A DNA stretch of 64,000 bases from assembly GCF_023276355.1 (NCBI RefSeq), contig NZ_JALLPL010000001.1, forward strand, positions 1,798,001 through 1,862,000, read 5' to 3'. Of this stretch, positions 8,301 to 16,714 are shown one piece after another. A program made the position numbers and the translations under genes. Position 1 is the stretch's first letter. Each line of letters begins with the position of its first letter. The DNA comes from Haloplanus sp. XH21 (GTDB taxonomy: Archaea > Halobacteriota > Halobacteria > Halobacteriales > Haloferacaceae). Under the pieces are notes generated by a model, which was not told the DNA's origin, did not search any database, and worked only from the letters and a program-made list of their open reading frames with translations.

Positions 8301-9068
8301 CGCCTGTCGACCGTCAAATCACAAGGTGACGGTATCGACGGCGTCATCGGCGAGACGAACGACACACAGGAGTGGGTCGAAGAGGTGACCGACGTCTGGA
8401 ATCGTCGTCTGCCGACGCTGCAACAGCTCGACGCGGTGTTCACGATCGGAAGTCGTCAGTTCGACTGGCTCGACGAGGACGCCCGCTCTCTCGTCGACGC
8501 CCGTTCGACTGTGGTCTCGTCGTTCGACGGCGCGTGGTGGACGGCGGACGGGTGGAGTACGCTCTCCGGAGAGTTGGTCCCCGATCTCGCCCCCGACCTC
8601 GAGCGGTCGTGGAACACGTTCGTCGACGAACGTGGCCTGCGTGAACTGGTCGATCGTATCGAGGAGCATCCCTGGGTGCGCCCGGCGACCGCCCTCCCGG
8701 CAGGCGTCCACATCGCCTTCGAGGGCGAGTACATCACGCCGCTGCGTCAGCTCCAGCAGTGGTACGAAACGATCGAGAACGCCATCACGACGCTGTCGGG
8801 TGGTGCAGATGCGGACGAGATCGCCGAGGTAACGGACGGCGTGGCGCAAGTAGAGCCGCTCGACGGCGCGGTCGAGGTCGGTCCGGCTGCGTTGACTGCT
8901 CGGCTCGACGAACTGTCGTCGATCGTCGGCGACCGAGCGCCCGACGACATCGACCAGATCGGCATCGTTCCCGACGACCGGCAGAAACTGAACCGTCGCG
9001 TGGCGCGTCTCGTCGAACAGCGAGCCCTCGAAATCGAGGAGACGGCCGACGGGGTGATCATTCGATGA
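5325..9068 (+). CDS. brxC: BrxC/PglY-type BREX P-loop ATPase, first copy
   Basis: A 1247-aa protein with a Walker A motif GYYGSGKSH at residues 74-82 (Lys80) and a Walker B LVLLLDE at residues 285-291, followed by SLFIG and a sensor-like LVATAQAK near residue 326. This is the arrangement of BrxC/PglY, the large AAA-like ATPase of BREX systems. The middle and C-terminal thirds are helical and acidic without recognisable domains. A TTG precedes the ATG, but the ATG at 5325, overlapping the brxA stop by one base, is preferred. The gene also overlaps brxB by 4 bases. A second, divergent BrxC follows brxB; two BrxC copies are the hallmark of the haloarchaeal type 5 BREX layout. Confidence 0.8.
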   Translation: MVDATWFDDLPEDFEESVRIDRQDRSAGEHKHREHAIESYHVTADSQRFLEDFVNRLLGDTADMRTGANYWLYGYYGSGKSHLLTVLDGLMDTQWLQRRDDIWRDLVPDTSAERDLDALRSDWERVHAAYHVIPVSVNLLKYQGQKQRSFSEIVLRHAHQNSTLTGVADGVSTGLSSQLDVAYFEDWYRTTEAWSERRDRAAAVVDGVTPEDPRYEWKPDELWTDIQQYSALSDVVLPELFEQVTGTRDGYTDLQPSDIDPEAVVSRLESLRQAREAEFEDPVKLVLLLDEVSLFIGTDFERLTELQTLAENVDDIGEGDIQLVATAQAKIEDGQPKFAAHGADFSIVKDRFPHRYQLPSKHVGDIAKRRLFQKSEPGEDAVRRILDDADVKPTESLVYNEIKQNTKPPLDAVDDEELVEFYPFLPSHAPLFLEILFNLRREANDPAKSIFSGTARAILALMHGLLVDWIDDGEDDRIISLVDLFELIEPELREILPQDMRVVEGVEETTGIADEVADGGSELQTFDLDVAKAVLLLQHVHEIVPLNEGNIAVAVMSDLNGQSWISTTNRVEESLDRLQKFIRPTQGESGARYRFATQEERLIYDEAEENEAAPDWDAVVETLDEHLWERITQDLPLPESVPYGESGDEYPVSYHFELDGTTFETNVDSEEGLDIDVAVRGVRPGTAHERADADTLYWDIDTDGLQDLRNRLVEWWALRDAIATSDIPPAVERDLERRATAVRSKLTSAMASGSHTVKDRTDIGGLSKAVQVAVGVTYPDDFHPMMLQIDERRLRELRELDGDAPLPAWARTIQVPSSNQNGGHGKQTIQRNVMSLTGRQLNDRDEGLNMNTILAGIVEQKPFYDEARPALRAIIWGFCREGRLLPIDEDGNTLEDGAVLDFDTPSTPRLTLLPRTNLSKLLEAGGFKETTETVADGLIHLQEANRRVRSTLTGLREDVTLAVDTDVQTDEVAGLLEAFAAELTERIGATDDRLSTVKSQGDGIDGVIGETNDTQEWVEEVTDVWNRRLPTLQQLDAVFTIGSRQFDWLDEDARSLVDARSTVVSSFDGAWWTADGWSTLSGELVPDLAPDLERSWNTFVDERGLRELVDRIEEHPWVRPATALPAGVHIAFEGEYITPLRQLQQWYETIENAITTLSGGADADEIAEVTDGVAQVEPLDGAVEVGPAALTARLDELSSIVGDRAPDDIDQIGIVPDDRQKLNRRVARLVEQRALEIEETADGVIIR

Positions 9069-9685
9069 GCCAGGGAAGTCCGTCGCCGTTCCGCGACTTC
9101 AAGACGAAGCTGTGTACGTTCGCGAAGGGCCAGCACGGAATCCGCAATCCGTTCGTCATCGCTGCCGTCGCCCCGGCGATCGAACATCGGGTCACGGACC
9201 GCCTCGAGACCTGGTCGACTGGCCGAGGGAAATCCCCGGTGGTTCCAGACGACATCACCGTGCAGCCGATCTGGCTCGACGAACTCCTCCCACAAACCGA
9301 CGTGTACAAGCTCCTCGTCGATCTGGGCGAGCCCCTGGCTGAGATCGGCGGCGAGAAATCCTCGGGTGAGCGGATCGCGGAGACGATGCAGGATCGGCTC
9401 GCCGAAGAGCTCGTTCAGGGGATGATCGAACACGAGCTCGGCGACGCTCAGCTGGAGACGCAGAGTCACGTGGTGCTGCTGCTCAACCTGGGTAGTCTGT
9501 ACCCGTTCACGCGCGCGTTGGAACTGCTCGATGAACTCGACCGACGAAACGTCAAGTCCACGGTCGGCATCCCGTTCCCCGGGGATGTCGTCGGGGGGAA
9601 GCTGAGCTTCTTCGGTGGCGAATCGCCACACTACTACCCCGCCCACCAGATCGACGGCCAGATCCAGGGGGTACATCTCCAGTGA
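9065..9685 (+). CDS. brxB: BrxB-like BREX protein (DUF1788)
   Basis: The 206-aa product matches DUF1788/BrxB. It contains LLLNLGSLYPFTRALELLDEL near residues 138-158, VGIPFPGDV near residue 172, and a C-terminal end with SFFGGESPHYYPAH. These features (an NLG-P-R core and a closing PFPG / Y-A segment) recur in the family. BrxB is a core BREX protein of unknown biochemical role, probably part of a complex with BrxC and PglZ. Its ATG overlaps the brxC1 TGA, and its own TGA overlaps the GTG of the second brxC, so translation is coupled through the whole operon. Confidence 0.77.
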   Translation: MSQGSPSPFRDFKTKLCTFAKGQHGIRNPFVIAAVAPAIEHRVTDRLETWSTGRGKSPVVPDDITVQPIWLDELLPQTDVYKLLVDLGEPLAEIGGEKSSGERIAETMQDRLAEELVQGMIEHELGDAQLETQSHVVLLLNLGSLYPFTRALELLDELDRRNVKSTVGIPFPGDVVGGKLSFFGGESPHYYPAHQIDGQIQGVHLQ

Positions 9686-12600
9686 CGATCGCCGACCTCT
9701 TCCACAGCGATCCGACGCGACAGCTCGAAGAGGTACAGAAGGTCAACGCTCGCGAACGGGCCGAGACCGACGTGAGAGAGTTCTACGAGACCGACAGCGC
9801 CGAGCGGGTTCTCGGGCAACTCGGCGAGGCGATCCAGACACGTCTCGGTGAGGCTGCGCGCTTCCTCTACATCCACGCGACGTTCGGATCAGGGAAGACC
9901 CACCTCCTGAAGCTGGTTGGCTTCCTCGCTGACGACGAATCCGAGTTCGCCTCTCTGGGTGATCGACTGGCCGAGCAGTGGCCAGGGTTCGACGAGCTCC
10001 AGCGGTCCATCGGTGACTCGCACGCCGACCGCCTCAAACCGATCTTCCTCAACCTGCTCGACCGCGACGCGTCGAAGGAGCCACCGCTGCCGTTCCTCAT
10101 CTTCGAAGCGATCGGCCGCGAACTCGGATATCCGACCGGGCCGAACTGGCTGCTCGAGTGGACCTGGACGCTCGATATGGAGTATCAGGGTGTCTGGGAG
10201 GCGCTCCAGACGGTCGAACACGACGGGAAGACGTTCGACGACGTGCTCGACGAGCGGGCCACACTCCGCAGCTGGCTCTACGACGCGTTGCCGGCGATGC
10301 CGGAGACGGCCGGGACGGCGCTCGACAGCCGTTCGGGCGTGAAAGCTGCCATCGAAACCGCGGAAGACGACATCGAGCCCGACGCGTTCGACCCCGGTGA
10401 TCTCGTCTCGCGTGTTGAGACCGCAACGGAAGCCCTGAACGACGGGAGCAAGCGAACCGAGTTGCTGCTGGGTCTGGACGAGGTGGCGCTCTTCGTCGGC
10501 GACAGTCGCCACCGCTACCGTGAGTTCGAGGCGACGATGGAGGCGCTCCAGCGGGGTCCGAACCCCGTCGTCGTCACCACCGGGCAGTACTCGCTTCCGG
10601 AGACGCGCGCGAGCCTCATCGGAGAGCCTCCCGAAGACCACTGGACACACCAGCAGGTCCCGCTCGAAGGCGCAGACGCGGAGATCATCGTGCGAAAACG
10701 GTGGCTCCAGAAGTCCGATCCCGATGGCCGGGAGCGCGTCGCGTCGCTGGTGGCGTCGATGCCCGACCTCTCGCTCCGGACGTACGGGGCGGTGACGAGC
10801 GCCGACCCGGACCCGGTCGAGTCCTACCCGTTCCGCGAGTACGACCTGTCGCTCCTGCGGGCGGTGATGCAGGAACTCATCACGCAGGGACGCTCGGCCG
10901 ACCGCGACGACATCCAGGGCCGAGCACTGCTCGTCCTGGTCCGGTCGCTGTTCACCAAGTTTGGCTGGGCGTCGAAGGAAGCGGGATCGCTCGTCACGTG
11001 GGATATCCTGTTCGACCTGCTGGTCGAGGAGACGACGTACCTTCCGCTCTGGGTCCAGGAGATGGTCGACAACACGCTGGTGCCGACGTTCGACGGTGAC
11101 GACGCCGCCTGGGAAGTGCGCCTCGCGAAAGGGCTCTACCTCCTGAACCAGGCGCCGGCTGTCCCCGCGACGCCCGAGAACCTCGGTCGGTTGATGGTCG
11201 ACGACGTGACGGCGTCCGCCGACGGCGTCGTCGAGCGAACCGAGTCGGGGTTGGAGACGCTCGTCGACAAGCAGAAGATCCTCACCGAGACGAACGACCA
11301 GGGAGACGAAGTGTATACGCTCGTCTCGGAGGAACAGGAGAGCATCCTCAGCCGGGCGCAAGACAAGGCCGCCAAGGTTTCGCCACACCAGCTGTCGGCG
11401 TGGCTGGAGACGCGACTACGCGAGAACGACGACTTCTTTCGCAGCGACGGGAGCCGCCACGAGGCCGACATCGGCGACGAGCGCCTCGTCCCGCTTCGGT
11501 ACGACTACTCCGTCCTCGAACCGGTCGACCGAGCCCCGTCCCCCGAGTACGACGCGCTCCGGGTTCGCGTACTGGCCGACGATCACGACACCGTCTCCGA
11601 CCAGGTCGAGACGTGGCAGGACGTGAACGACGACCGCGACGGTGGCGAACACGTCCTGCTCACCATCGAGGTTCCGGAGACGATGCTCGAGCGGATTCGG
11701 AACATCATCGGGATGGGACAGGTGCTGGACGAGGAGACCGAGTCCCACGAGGACCTCGAGCGCGAGCACCGCGCCGACAAACGCTGCCTCGAATCGTCGG
11801 TGACCGCGATTCTGGCGGACGCGTCGGTGTATACGGTCCACGAACGCCGCGGCGCACGCGCTACCGTGTTGGGCGATGTCGTCGCGGATCAGGTCGAGGC
11901 GGTGTTCGGCTCGTCGCGGAAGACGCTCTCGCGGCCGCTCGTCGAGGTGGACGACGCGAAGGGGATGGCAAAATTCTTCCGCGGTAGCGGCGCGTGGCCG
12001 CTCTCGGACGCCGACGCCGCGATGCTCGGGGTCGATACCGGCAGTGCCGAGATCGCCGACACCGGGTGGTGTCGCGAGTTCATCGACACGTACGAGTCAC
12101 AGAAAGCGGTCGATGTCGAGACGCTCCGCCAACAAACACGGACTGCCAACGGCGACTATCGGGGAACGCCACAGGAGTCGATCGCCGCGCTTCTCATCAC
12201 ACTCGCCACCTCGAACGAGTCCGTCGCGCTCAAGCAGGACGCCGAGTACGTGTCCGACCCGGCCGCTATCGGTCGGCAAGTGCGAACCAAAGGGGGACTG
12301 ACGTCGCTGCAGGTTCGCTTCGGTGTCGAGATCATCGACCCGAAGGCGGTGAGAGAGATCGTCGCAACGGTGCTCGGCGAGGAACCGGCGGGCGACGGGC
12401 CGGACGAATGGCTGACTGCGCTCGGCGCGTGGGTCGGCGAGCACAGCGCGACGGTCAAACGCACGCTGAAAGGCGCCACCCGAGCGTTCGACGTGACGCT
12501 CGACGCCTTCGAGGCAACGATCGAACCGGCCCTCGGCGGTGGGGAGCTTTCCACGTCCGATCTGGGCAGTGGGACCGACCTCGACACGGTGCTCGCGGAG

Positions 12601-13515
12601 GCCACGACCTTCGCGGACGCTCGCGACCTCTTCGGCGTCGAGGAAGACGGGACGACGCTCTGGGAACGCTTCGACGACGAACTGGACACGATGGCGTCGC
12701 GTTACCCGAACGCGTCGATCACCGACAGCATGCGGGTAACGGCGGAGAGCAGTACCGTCCCCAGTGTCGCGACGGTCGAGTCACAGCTTCGGGACGCTGC
12801 GGGGCATCGCGTCGATGCAACGGGGACACAGTACCGGCGGATTACGGGGGAGGCTACCACGGACGCCGATCCCGAGAGCATCTGCGACGACCTGCGCGCG
12901 TGGCTGCGGTCGAACGAGGACGACGTTCGGGGCATCGTCGACGCCGCCATCGGCGAGTTCGACGGCGTCGTGCTCGACGATCTGGCGGGGATGTTCCAGG
13001 CGGTCTGGAACGGCGAAGACCTCTCGGAACGTGATGTCGTCGACTCGGCCGTCGTCCAGCAGACCGAGACGTACGCGCAGGTCCGTGACCTGTTCGAGGA
13101 CACCGGCGGTGCGAGCCTCTGGTCGCAGCTACAGGAGGCGGGCCGAGAATTGCGCGAGGCGCATCCGGACTCGCCGACGACCGAGACCGTCGAGACGGCG
13201 CTCGCCGCCTCGCGACCACCCACGGAACGGCGGGTGCGCCAGCTCATCGAGCGGGCCACGGAGCCGAAGCCGCCCGGACCGGACGGCGGTGCCTGGGCCG
13301 AGCTGCAGGCGGCCGCCGAGGAACTGCGTCAGGAGCTTCCGAACGCCGAGGTGACCGATGAGGTTACGGCCGCTGTCGATGCGGACGAGAAACCGAGTGA
13401 AGAACGCGTGAACGAGTTGCTCTCGGAATCCGAGGCGGTCCTGGAGCGGATTCGGAACGTGACGGAACGGCTCGACGGGCTAGAGGATGGCAGTATCGTG
13501 TTGATCGACGACTGA
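9682..13515 (+). CDS. brxC: BrxC/PglY-type BREX P-loop ATPase, second copy
   Basis: This 1277-aa protein starts with GTG at 9682, overlapping the brxB stop. Walker A is FGSGKTHLL (Lys72) and Walker B is LLLGLDE with the acidic pair at residues 266-267, followed by VALFVGD. The phrase DEV-LF-G is shared with the first BrxC, but the rest is clearly divergent. The last third contains repeated acidic helical units, predicted coiled coil, ending in a helix with RIRNVTERLDGLEDG. Two unlike BrxC ATPases in one operon suggest a hetero-oligomer. A regulator with its own promoter follows, so this gene probably ends the first transcript. Confidence 0.8.
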   Translation: MTIADLFHSDPTRQLEEVQKVNARERAETDVREFYETDSAERVLGQLGEAIQTRLGEAARFLYIHATFGSGKTHLLKLVGFLADDESEFASLGDRLAEQWPGFDELQRSIGDSHADRLKPIFLNLLDRDASKEPPLPFLIFEAIGRELGYPTGPNWLLEWTWTLDMEYQGVWEALQTVEHDGKTFDDVLDERATLRSWLYDALPAMPETAGTALDSRSGVKAAIETAEDDIEPDAFDPGDLVSRVETATEALNDGSKRTELLLGLDEVALFVGDSRHRYREFEATMEALQRGPNPVVVTTGQYSLPETRASLIGEPPEDHWTHQQVPLEGADAEIIVRKRWLQKSDPDGRERVASLVASMPDLSLRTYGAVTSADPDPVESYPFREYDLSLLRAVMQELITQGRSADRDDIQGRALLVLVRSLFTKFGWASKEAGSLVTWDILFDLLVEETTYLPLWVQEMVDNTLVPTFDGDDAAWEVRLAKGLYLLNQAPAVPATPENLGRLMVDDVTASADGVVERTESGLETLVDKQKILTETNDQGDEVYTLVSEEQESILSRAQDKAAKVSPHQLSAWLETRLRENDDFFRSDGSRHEADIGDERLVPLRYDYSVLEPVDRAPSPEYDALRVRVLADDHDTVSDQVETWQDVNDDRDGGEHVLLTIEVPETMLERIRNIIGMGQVLDEETESHEDLEREHRADKRCLESSVTAILADASVYTVHERRGARATVLGDVVADQVEAVFGSSRKTLSRPLVEVDDAKGMAKFFRGSGAWPLSDADAAMLGVDTGSAEIADTGWCREFIDTYESQKAVDVETLRQQTRTANGDYRGTPQESIAALLITLATSNESVALKQDAEYVSDPAAIGRQVRTKGGLTSLQVRFGVEIIDPKAVREIVATVLGEEPAGDGPDEWLTALGAWVGEHSATVKRTLKGATRAFDVTLDAFEATIEPALGGGELSTSDLGSGTDLDTVLAEATTFADARDLFGVEEDGTTLWERFDDELDTMASRYPNASITDSMRVTAESSTVPSVATVESQLRDAAGHRVDATGTQYRRITGEATTDADPESICDDLRAWLRSNEDDVRGIVDAAIGEFDGVVLDDLAGMFQAVWNGEDLSERDVVDSAVVQQTETYAQVRDLFEDTGGASLWSQLQEAGRELREAHPDSPTTETVETALAASRPPTERRVRQLIERATEPKPPGPDGGAWAELQAAAEELRQELPNAEVTDEVTAAVDADEKPSEERVNELLSESEAVLERIRNVTERLDGLEDGSIVLIDD

Positions 13516-13552
13516 GCAGCTCCACGAACATCCGTCGTTCAGAACCCGGCCC

Positions 13553-13612
13553 CACGATGTAACATAACAGGAAACTTATTTATAAATAAATTGCGTATCA
13601 CGTTACATCGTG
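13553..13612. promoter_or_regulatory. Promoter and operator of the BREX-linked regulator
   Basis: A perfect 11-bp inverted repeat, CACGATGTAAC at 13553-13563 and GTTACATCGTG at 13602-13612, brackets an AT-rich TATA box (TTTATAAATAAATT, about 13579-13592). The right arm includes the GTG start codon at 13610. The TATA-to-start distance of about 25 bases means the transcript is leaderless. A dimer on both arms could loop out or cover the TATA box and start site, so autoregulation is likely. Confidence 0.72.
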
Positions 13613-14479
13613 CTCCGGCGCATCGAACTCGAGGTCCTCGCCACGGTCGACCGCGGCGACACGATCTCCGAGCTCGCGACGAAGCTCGACCACAGCGAGA
13701 GCTACCTCTCCCGCGCCGTCGGAGACCTCGGCGAGAAGGGTCTCGTCTACACGGAGCGCGACGGCCGCCGCAAGCGGGTCGTTCCGTCTGCTAGCCGGGC
13801 CGTCGAACTCTACCAGGACCTCGCCCGTCAGCACTCTCACATCGACTTCTCGGAGCTGTTGGCCGGCAAGACCCTCGAAGTGCTGTACTATCTCGACCAG
13901 CCGCGGACCGTTTCCGAGATCGCTGACCGGAGCGACAACTACCGCAACACGGTCAACCGCGTCCTCAAGGGACTTCGCGACCGCGGTCTCGTCGGCACGG
14001 ACGACGGTCGCTATGCCTTCAACGCCGACTTCGGCCGCCTCCACGAGTTCGCTCGTGAACTCGCCCACCGTCTTCATCGCCAACGGCTCGAATCCGTCGC
14101 ACCGAACGGGACGATTCTCTGGGAAGACCACGATGAATGCCTCGCCCAGACCGAGACGGAGGTCGACGCGGAGGGGTTCCACGAAACCGGCCTCGCTCGG
14201 TTCGCGGCATTCGACCTCCAGTTTCTGCTGACCCGCCGCCACTACTACCTCTACTCCGAGGACGTAGCGGAAATCTCGCCGGCGGAACTCTGCTGTCACA
14301 CGCTGCTGATCGACGACGACTCCCGTCACCGCTCGTACTGTCTCCTCCTGCTCAGCCACGTCGACATCGACGAGGGGGACCTCCGAGAACGAGCGGCGAA
14401 ATACGGGCTGGAAGACGAAATCGACGCCTTGCTCCGCTACCTCGAGACCCACGGCGAGGTCGCCGACCAGGTGCTGTAA
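13610..14479 (+). CDS. Two-HTH transcriptional regulator of the BREX locus
   Basis: The 289-aa product, starting at GTG, has two winged-helix units. The first is at about residues 3-60 (ISELATKLDHSESYLSRAVGDL, then a basic wing DGRRKRVV) and the second at about residues 85-140 (TVSEIADRSDNYRNTVNRVL). The C-terminal 120 residues contain RRHYYLYSEDVAEISPAELC, HTLLID and a final AAKYGLEDEIDALLRYLE helix. That C-terminal part reminds me of AbiEi-like antitoxin/regulator proteins, but no toxin gene is adjacent. The gene has its own promoter with a perfect palindrome and is followed 2 bases later by pglZ, so it probably controls pglZ and itself. Confidence 0.75.
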   Translation: MLRRIELEVLATVDRGDTISELATKLDHSESYLSRAVGDLGEKGLVYTERDGRRKRVVPSASRAVELYQDLARQHSHIDFSELLAGKTLEVLYYLDQPRTVSEIADRSDNYRNTVNRVLKGLRDRGLVGTDDGRYAFNADFGRLHEFARELAHRLHRQRLESVAPNGTILWEDHDECLAQTETEVDAEGFHETGLARFAAFDLQFLLTRRHYYLYSEDVAEISPAELCCHTLLIDDDSRHRSYCLLLLSHVDIDEGDLRERAAKYGLEDEIDALLRYLETHGEVADQVL

Positions 14480-14481
14480 CC

Positions 14482-16644
14482 ATGCCCGCAACCAAAACTC
14501 TCCCCGAGTGCGTCGCAGACGCCATCCAGAACGCCATCGACGACGCGGCCGACGACGACCCAGTGATCCTCTGGTGGGACGACGGCGGCTACCTCCGCGA
14601 GATTGTCGAGCGCGTGAGCCAGGCGCGGGGGTGTGCGTTCCACGCCGCCGAGGGGACGCCGCTGGAGCTCCGCGCCGACGCGCCCCGTGACCGAACCGTC
14701 TGGTACGTCCCCCAGGCGAAGCGCGACGACGTGGACTGGTTCAGAGACATCGAGAGCACCGGCGGCGTCGTCGAAGCCCACATCGGCAAACTCGCAGCGC
14801 GCTGTTTCGAGAACGACCGCCTGCAGTCGGCCTCGGTCCGGACGGCCTACGAGAAAGCGGATGCACACGACCGCGAACAGGTCGCAAGGACGCTCTTCCG
14901 GGCACTCAACGGCGAGGGTGGTCTGCCGACGCTCCAGGAGCTCCAGACGAAGATCGTCCTCGACGGGCACGACGACCCGGTGCAGTTCGTCCTCGAACAC
15001 GGCACCGAGAGCCTCCCCGACGGCGATGACCTGCTGCAGCTCCGCGACCTGCTGGTCGAGGGCGGCGTCACGGCCGTCGAGGGCGTCACCGACGAGCGCG
15101 TGCTCGTGACGCGCACGCGCCGCTGGGCGGTCGCCGAATGGCTCGTCGAGGACGGACTGGATGAGGCGCTGCTCGACGCCGAGTATCGGCCCGAATCCGG
15201 TTCCAGTCTGGCCATCTCTCGACCCGAACTCCAGTCGCTACTGAGCACGGTCGGCCCCGAACGGGCCGAAGAGCTGGCGCACGTCTATCTCGATCCGGAC
15301 GCCCGGTTCTGGCACGACGTGTTGCGCACCCACGACGACCCGTGGGCCCTCGCCGACTGTCCCGTCGACGCCTCGCTCGAACACGAACTCTGGGACGCGT
15401 GGACGCAGGCGTTCCACGCGGGCGAGTACGAGACGTGCGCGTCGCGGGCGTCCACGCGCCACCAGCGCCTCGACACGACCTACGGCGACGTGCCGTGGAC
15501 GCGCGTCTGGGCGCAGGCCGTCGAGGTCGCCACCCTCGCGCACGAACTCGAGACGTGGGCGGAGCGCCGCGACACGACCGATGTCGTCGACCTCTACGGC
15601 GACGTCGACGACGGCACGTGGCAGATCGATAATGCCGTGTACAACCTCATCGTCTCGGGCGAACCCGAGGGCGACCTGCCCGCGGAGCATCCCGCGACGG
15701 CGACGCTCGACGAGCTTCGCACGTCGCTGACGGAGTCGCGGTATCTCGACTATCTCAGCGACCTCGCAGACCTCGTCGTCGACCAGATCGAAGCCGGCTC
15801 GCCCTTCGTCGGCGAGAACTACGCCCACCAGTTCTTCGACCAGGAGCAAGACCACCTCCAGAGCGGCCAGAGCGTCGCGCTGTTCATCGTCGACGCCTTG
15901 CGCTTCGATCTGGCGCACGAGCTAGCCGAATCCGTCCGTCGTGACCTCCCGAGCCTCGAAGTCGACGAGGCCGCCTGGGTCGGGACGCTCCCCTCGGACA
16001 CCGCGTTCGGGAAGGCGGCGCTCACGCCCGGTAGCAAGTTCAGTTTCAACGTCGAACTCGACGATGGAGAACTCGTTCCGGAACGCAACGGCCACGCGAT
16101 CACCAACCACCAGCGCAAGAAGTTGCTGAAGGACGAAGGCTGGAGTTACATCACGCAGAGCGAGGACGACGCGTCGGGCTGGTCGAGCACCCGCGTCGCG
16201 TACTACTGGAACGACCTCGACAAGGCCGGAGAGGGGGAACTGACCGACTTCGAGGCGCTGTTCAGCGACCGCCTCGAGACGATTTCGGCCATCATCTGCG
16301 AGCGGATCGATCAGGGCGAGTGGGACCGCGCGTACATCCTCGCCGATCACGGCTTCGTCTCCCTGCCACAGAGCGTCGACATCGACGACATCCACCCGCC
16401 GGACGCGGCCGAGAAAGTAACCCGCCGGTGGGTCGCCGGCGAGGATCTCGACGAGAACGCACCTGGCGTCCTCCTCGACGAGAACGCCCATCTCGGCTAC
16501 CTCGACGACGAGACGAAGATCAGTGTCCTTGCGGATCCGATCCAGCGCTTCCGCAACCAGGGGCTCCCGGACGCCCGCTTCTACCACGGTGGGGTCCTCC
16601 CACAGGAGTTCGTGTTGAACTTCGTTACGATCACGCAGGAGTAG
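14482..16644 (+). CDS. pglZ: PglZ-domain BREX protein (alkaline phosphatase superfamily)
   Basis: The 720-aa protein has a helical N-terminal two-thirds and a C-terminal PglZ domain. Two metal-site signatures are visible: FIVDALRFD at residues 468-476 and LADHGF around residue 622 (D622, H623), as in alkaline-phosphatase-like PglZ. A segment GTLPSDTAFGKAAL near residue 500 fits the substrate or nucleophile region. PglZ is the only protein common to all BREX types; its in vivo substrate is unresolved. The ATG lies 2 bases after the regulator stop, so both are one transcript. No pglX methyltransferase lies before or after it, which is unlike described type 1, 2, 3, 5 and 6 systems. Confidence 0.85.
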   Translation: MPATKTLPECVADAIQNAIDDAADDDPVILWWDDGGYLREIVERVSQARGCAFHAAEGTPLELRADAPRDRTVWYVPQAKRDDVDWFRDIESTGGVVEAHIGKLAARCFENDRLQSASVRTAYEKADAHDREQVARTLFRALNGEGGLPTLQELQTKIVLDGHDDPVQFVLEHGTESLPDGDDLLQLRDLLVEGGVTAVEGVTDERVLVTRTRRWAVAEWLVEDGLDEALLDAEYRPESGSSLAISRPELQSLLSTVGPERAEELAHVYLDPDARFWHDVLRTHDDPWALADCPVDASLEHELWDAWTQAFHAGEYETCASRASTRHQRLDTTYGDVPWTRVWAQAVEVATLAHELETWAERRDTTDVVDLYGDVDDGTWQIDNAVYNLIVSGEPEGDLPAEHPATATLDELRTSLTESRYLDYLSDLADLVVDQIEAGSPFVGENYAHQFFDQEQDHLQSGQSVALFIVDALRFDLAHELAESVRRDLPSLEVDEAAWVGTLPSDTAFGKAALTPGSKFSFNVELDDGELVPERNGHAITNHQRKKLLKDEGWSYITQSEDDASGWSSTRVAYYWNDLDKAGEGELTDFEALFSDRLETISAIICERIDQGEWDRAYILADHGFVSLPQSVDIDDIHPPDAAEKVTRRWVAGEDLDENAPGVLLDENAHLGYLDDETKISVLADPIQRFRNQGLPDARFYHGGVLPQEFVLNFVTITQE

Positions 16645-16714
16645 CGAAGAGAGGCGAATACACGGCTGGTCGTCCTTCCTCAGAGTAATGGCGCTCGGGC
16701 GATATCGGGGGACC

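Noticed and set aside
14137-14481. Long upstream extension of the PglZ frame
   Set aside because: It overlaps the regulator gene out of frame, is Arg/Pro-rich and has no relation to PglZ; the ATG at 14482 follows the regulator stop by 2 bases.
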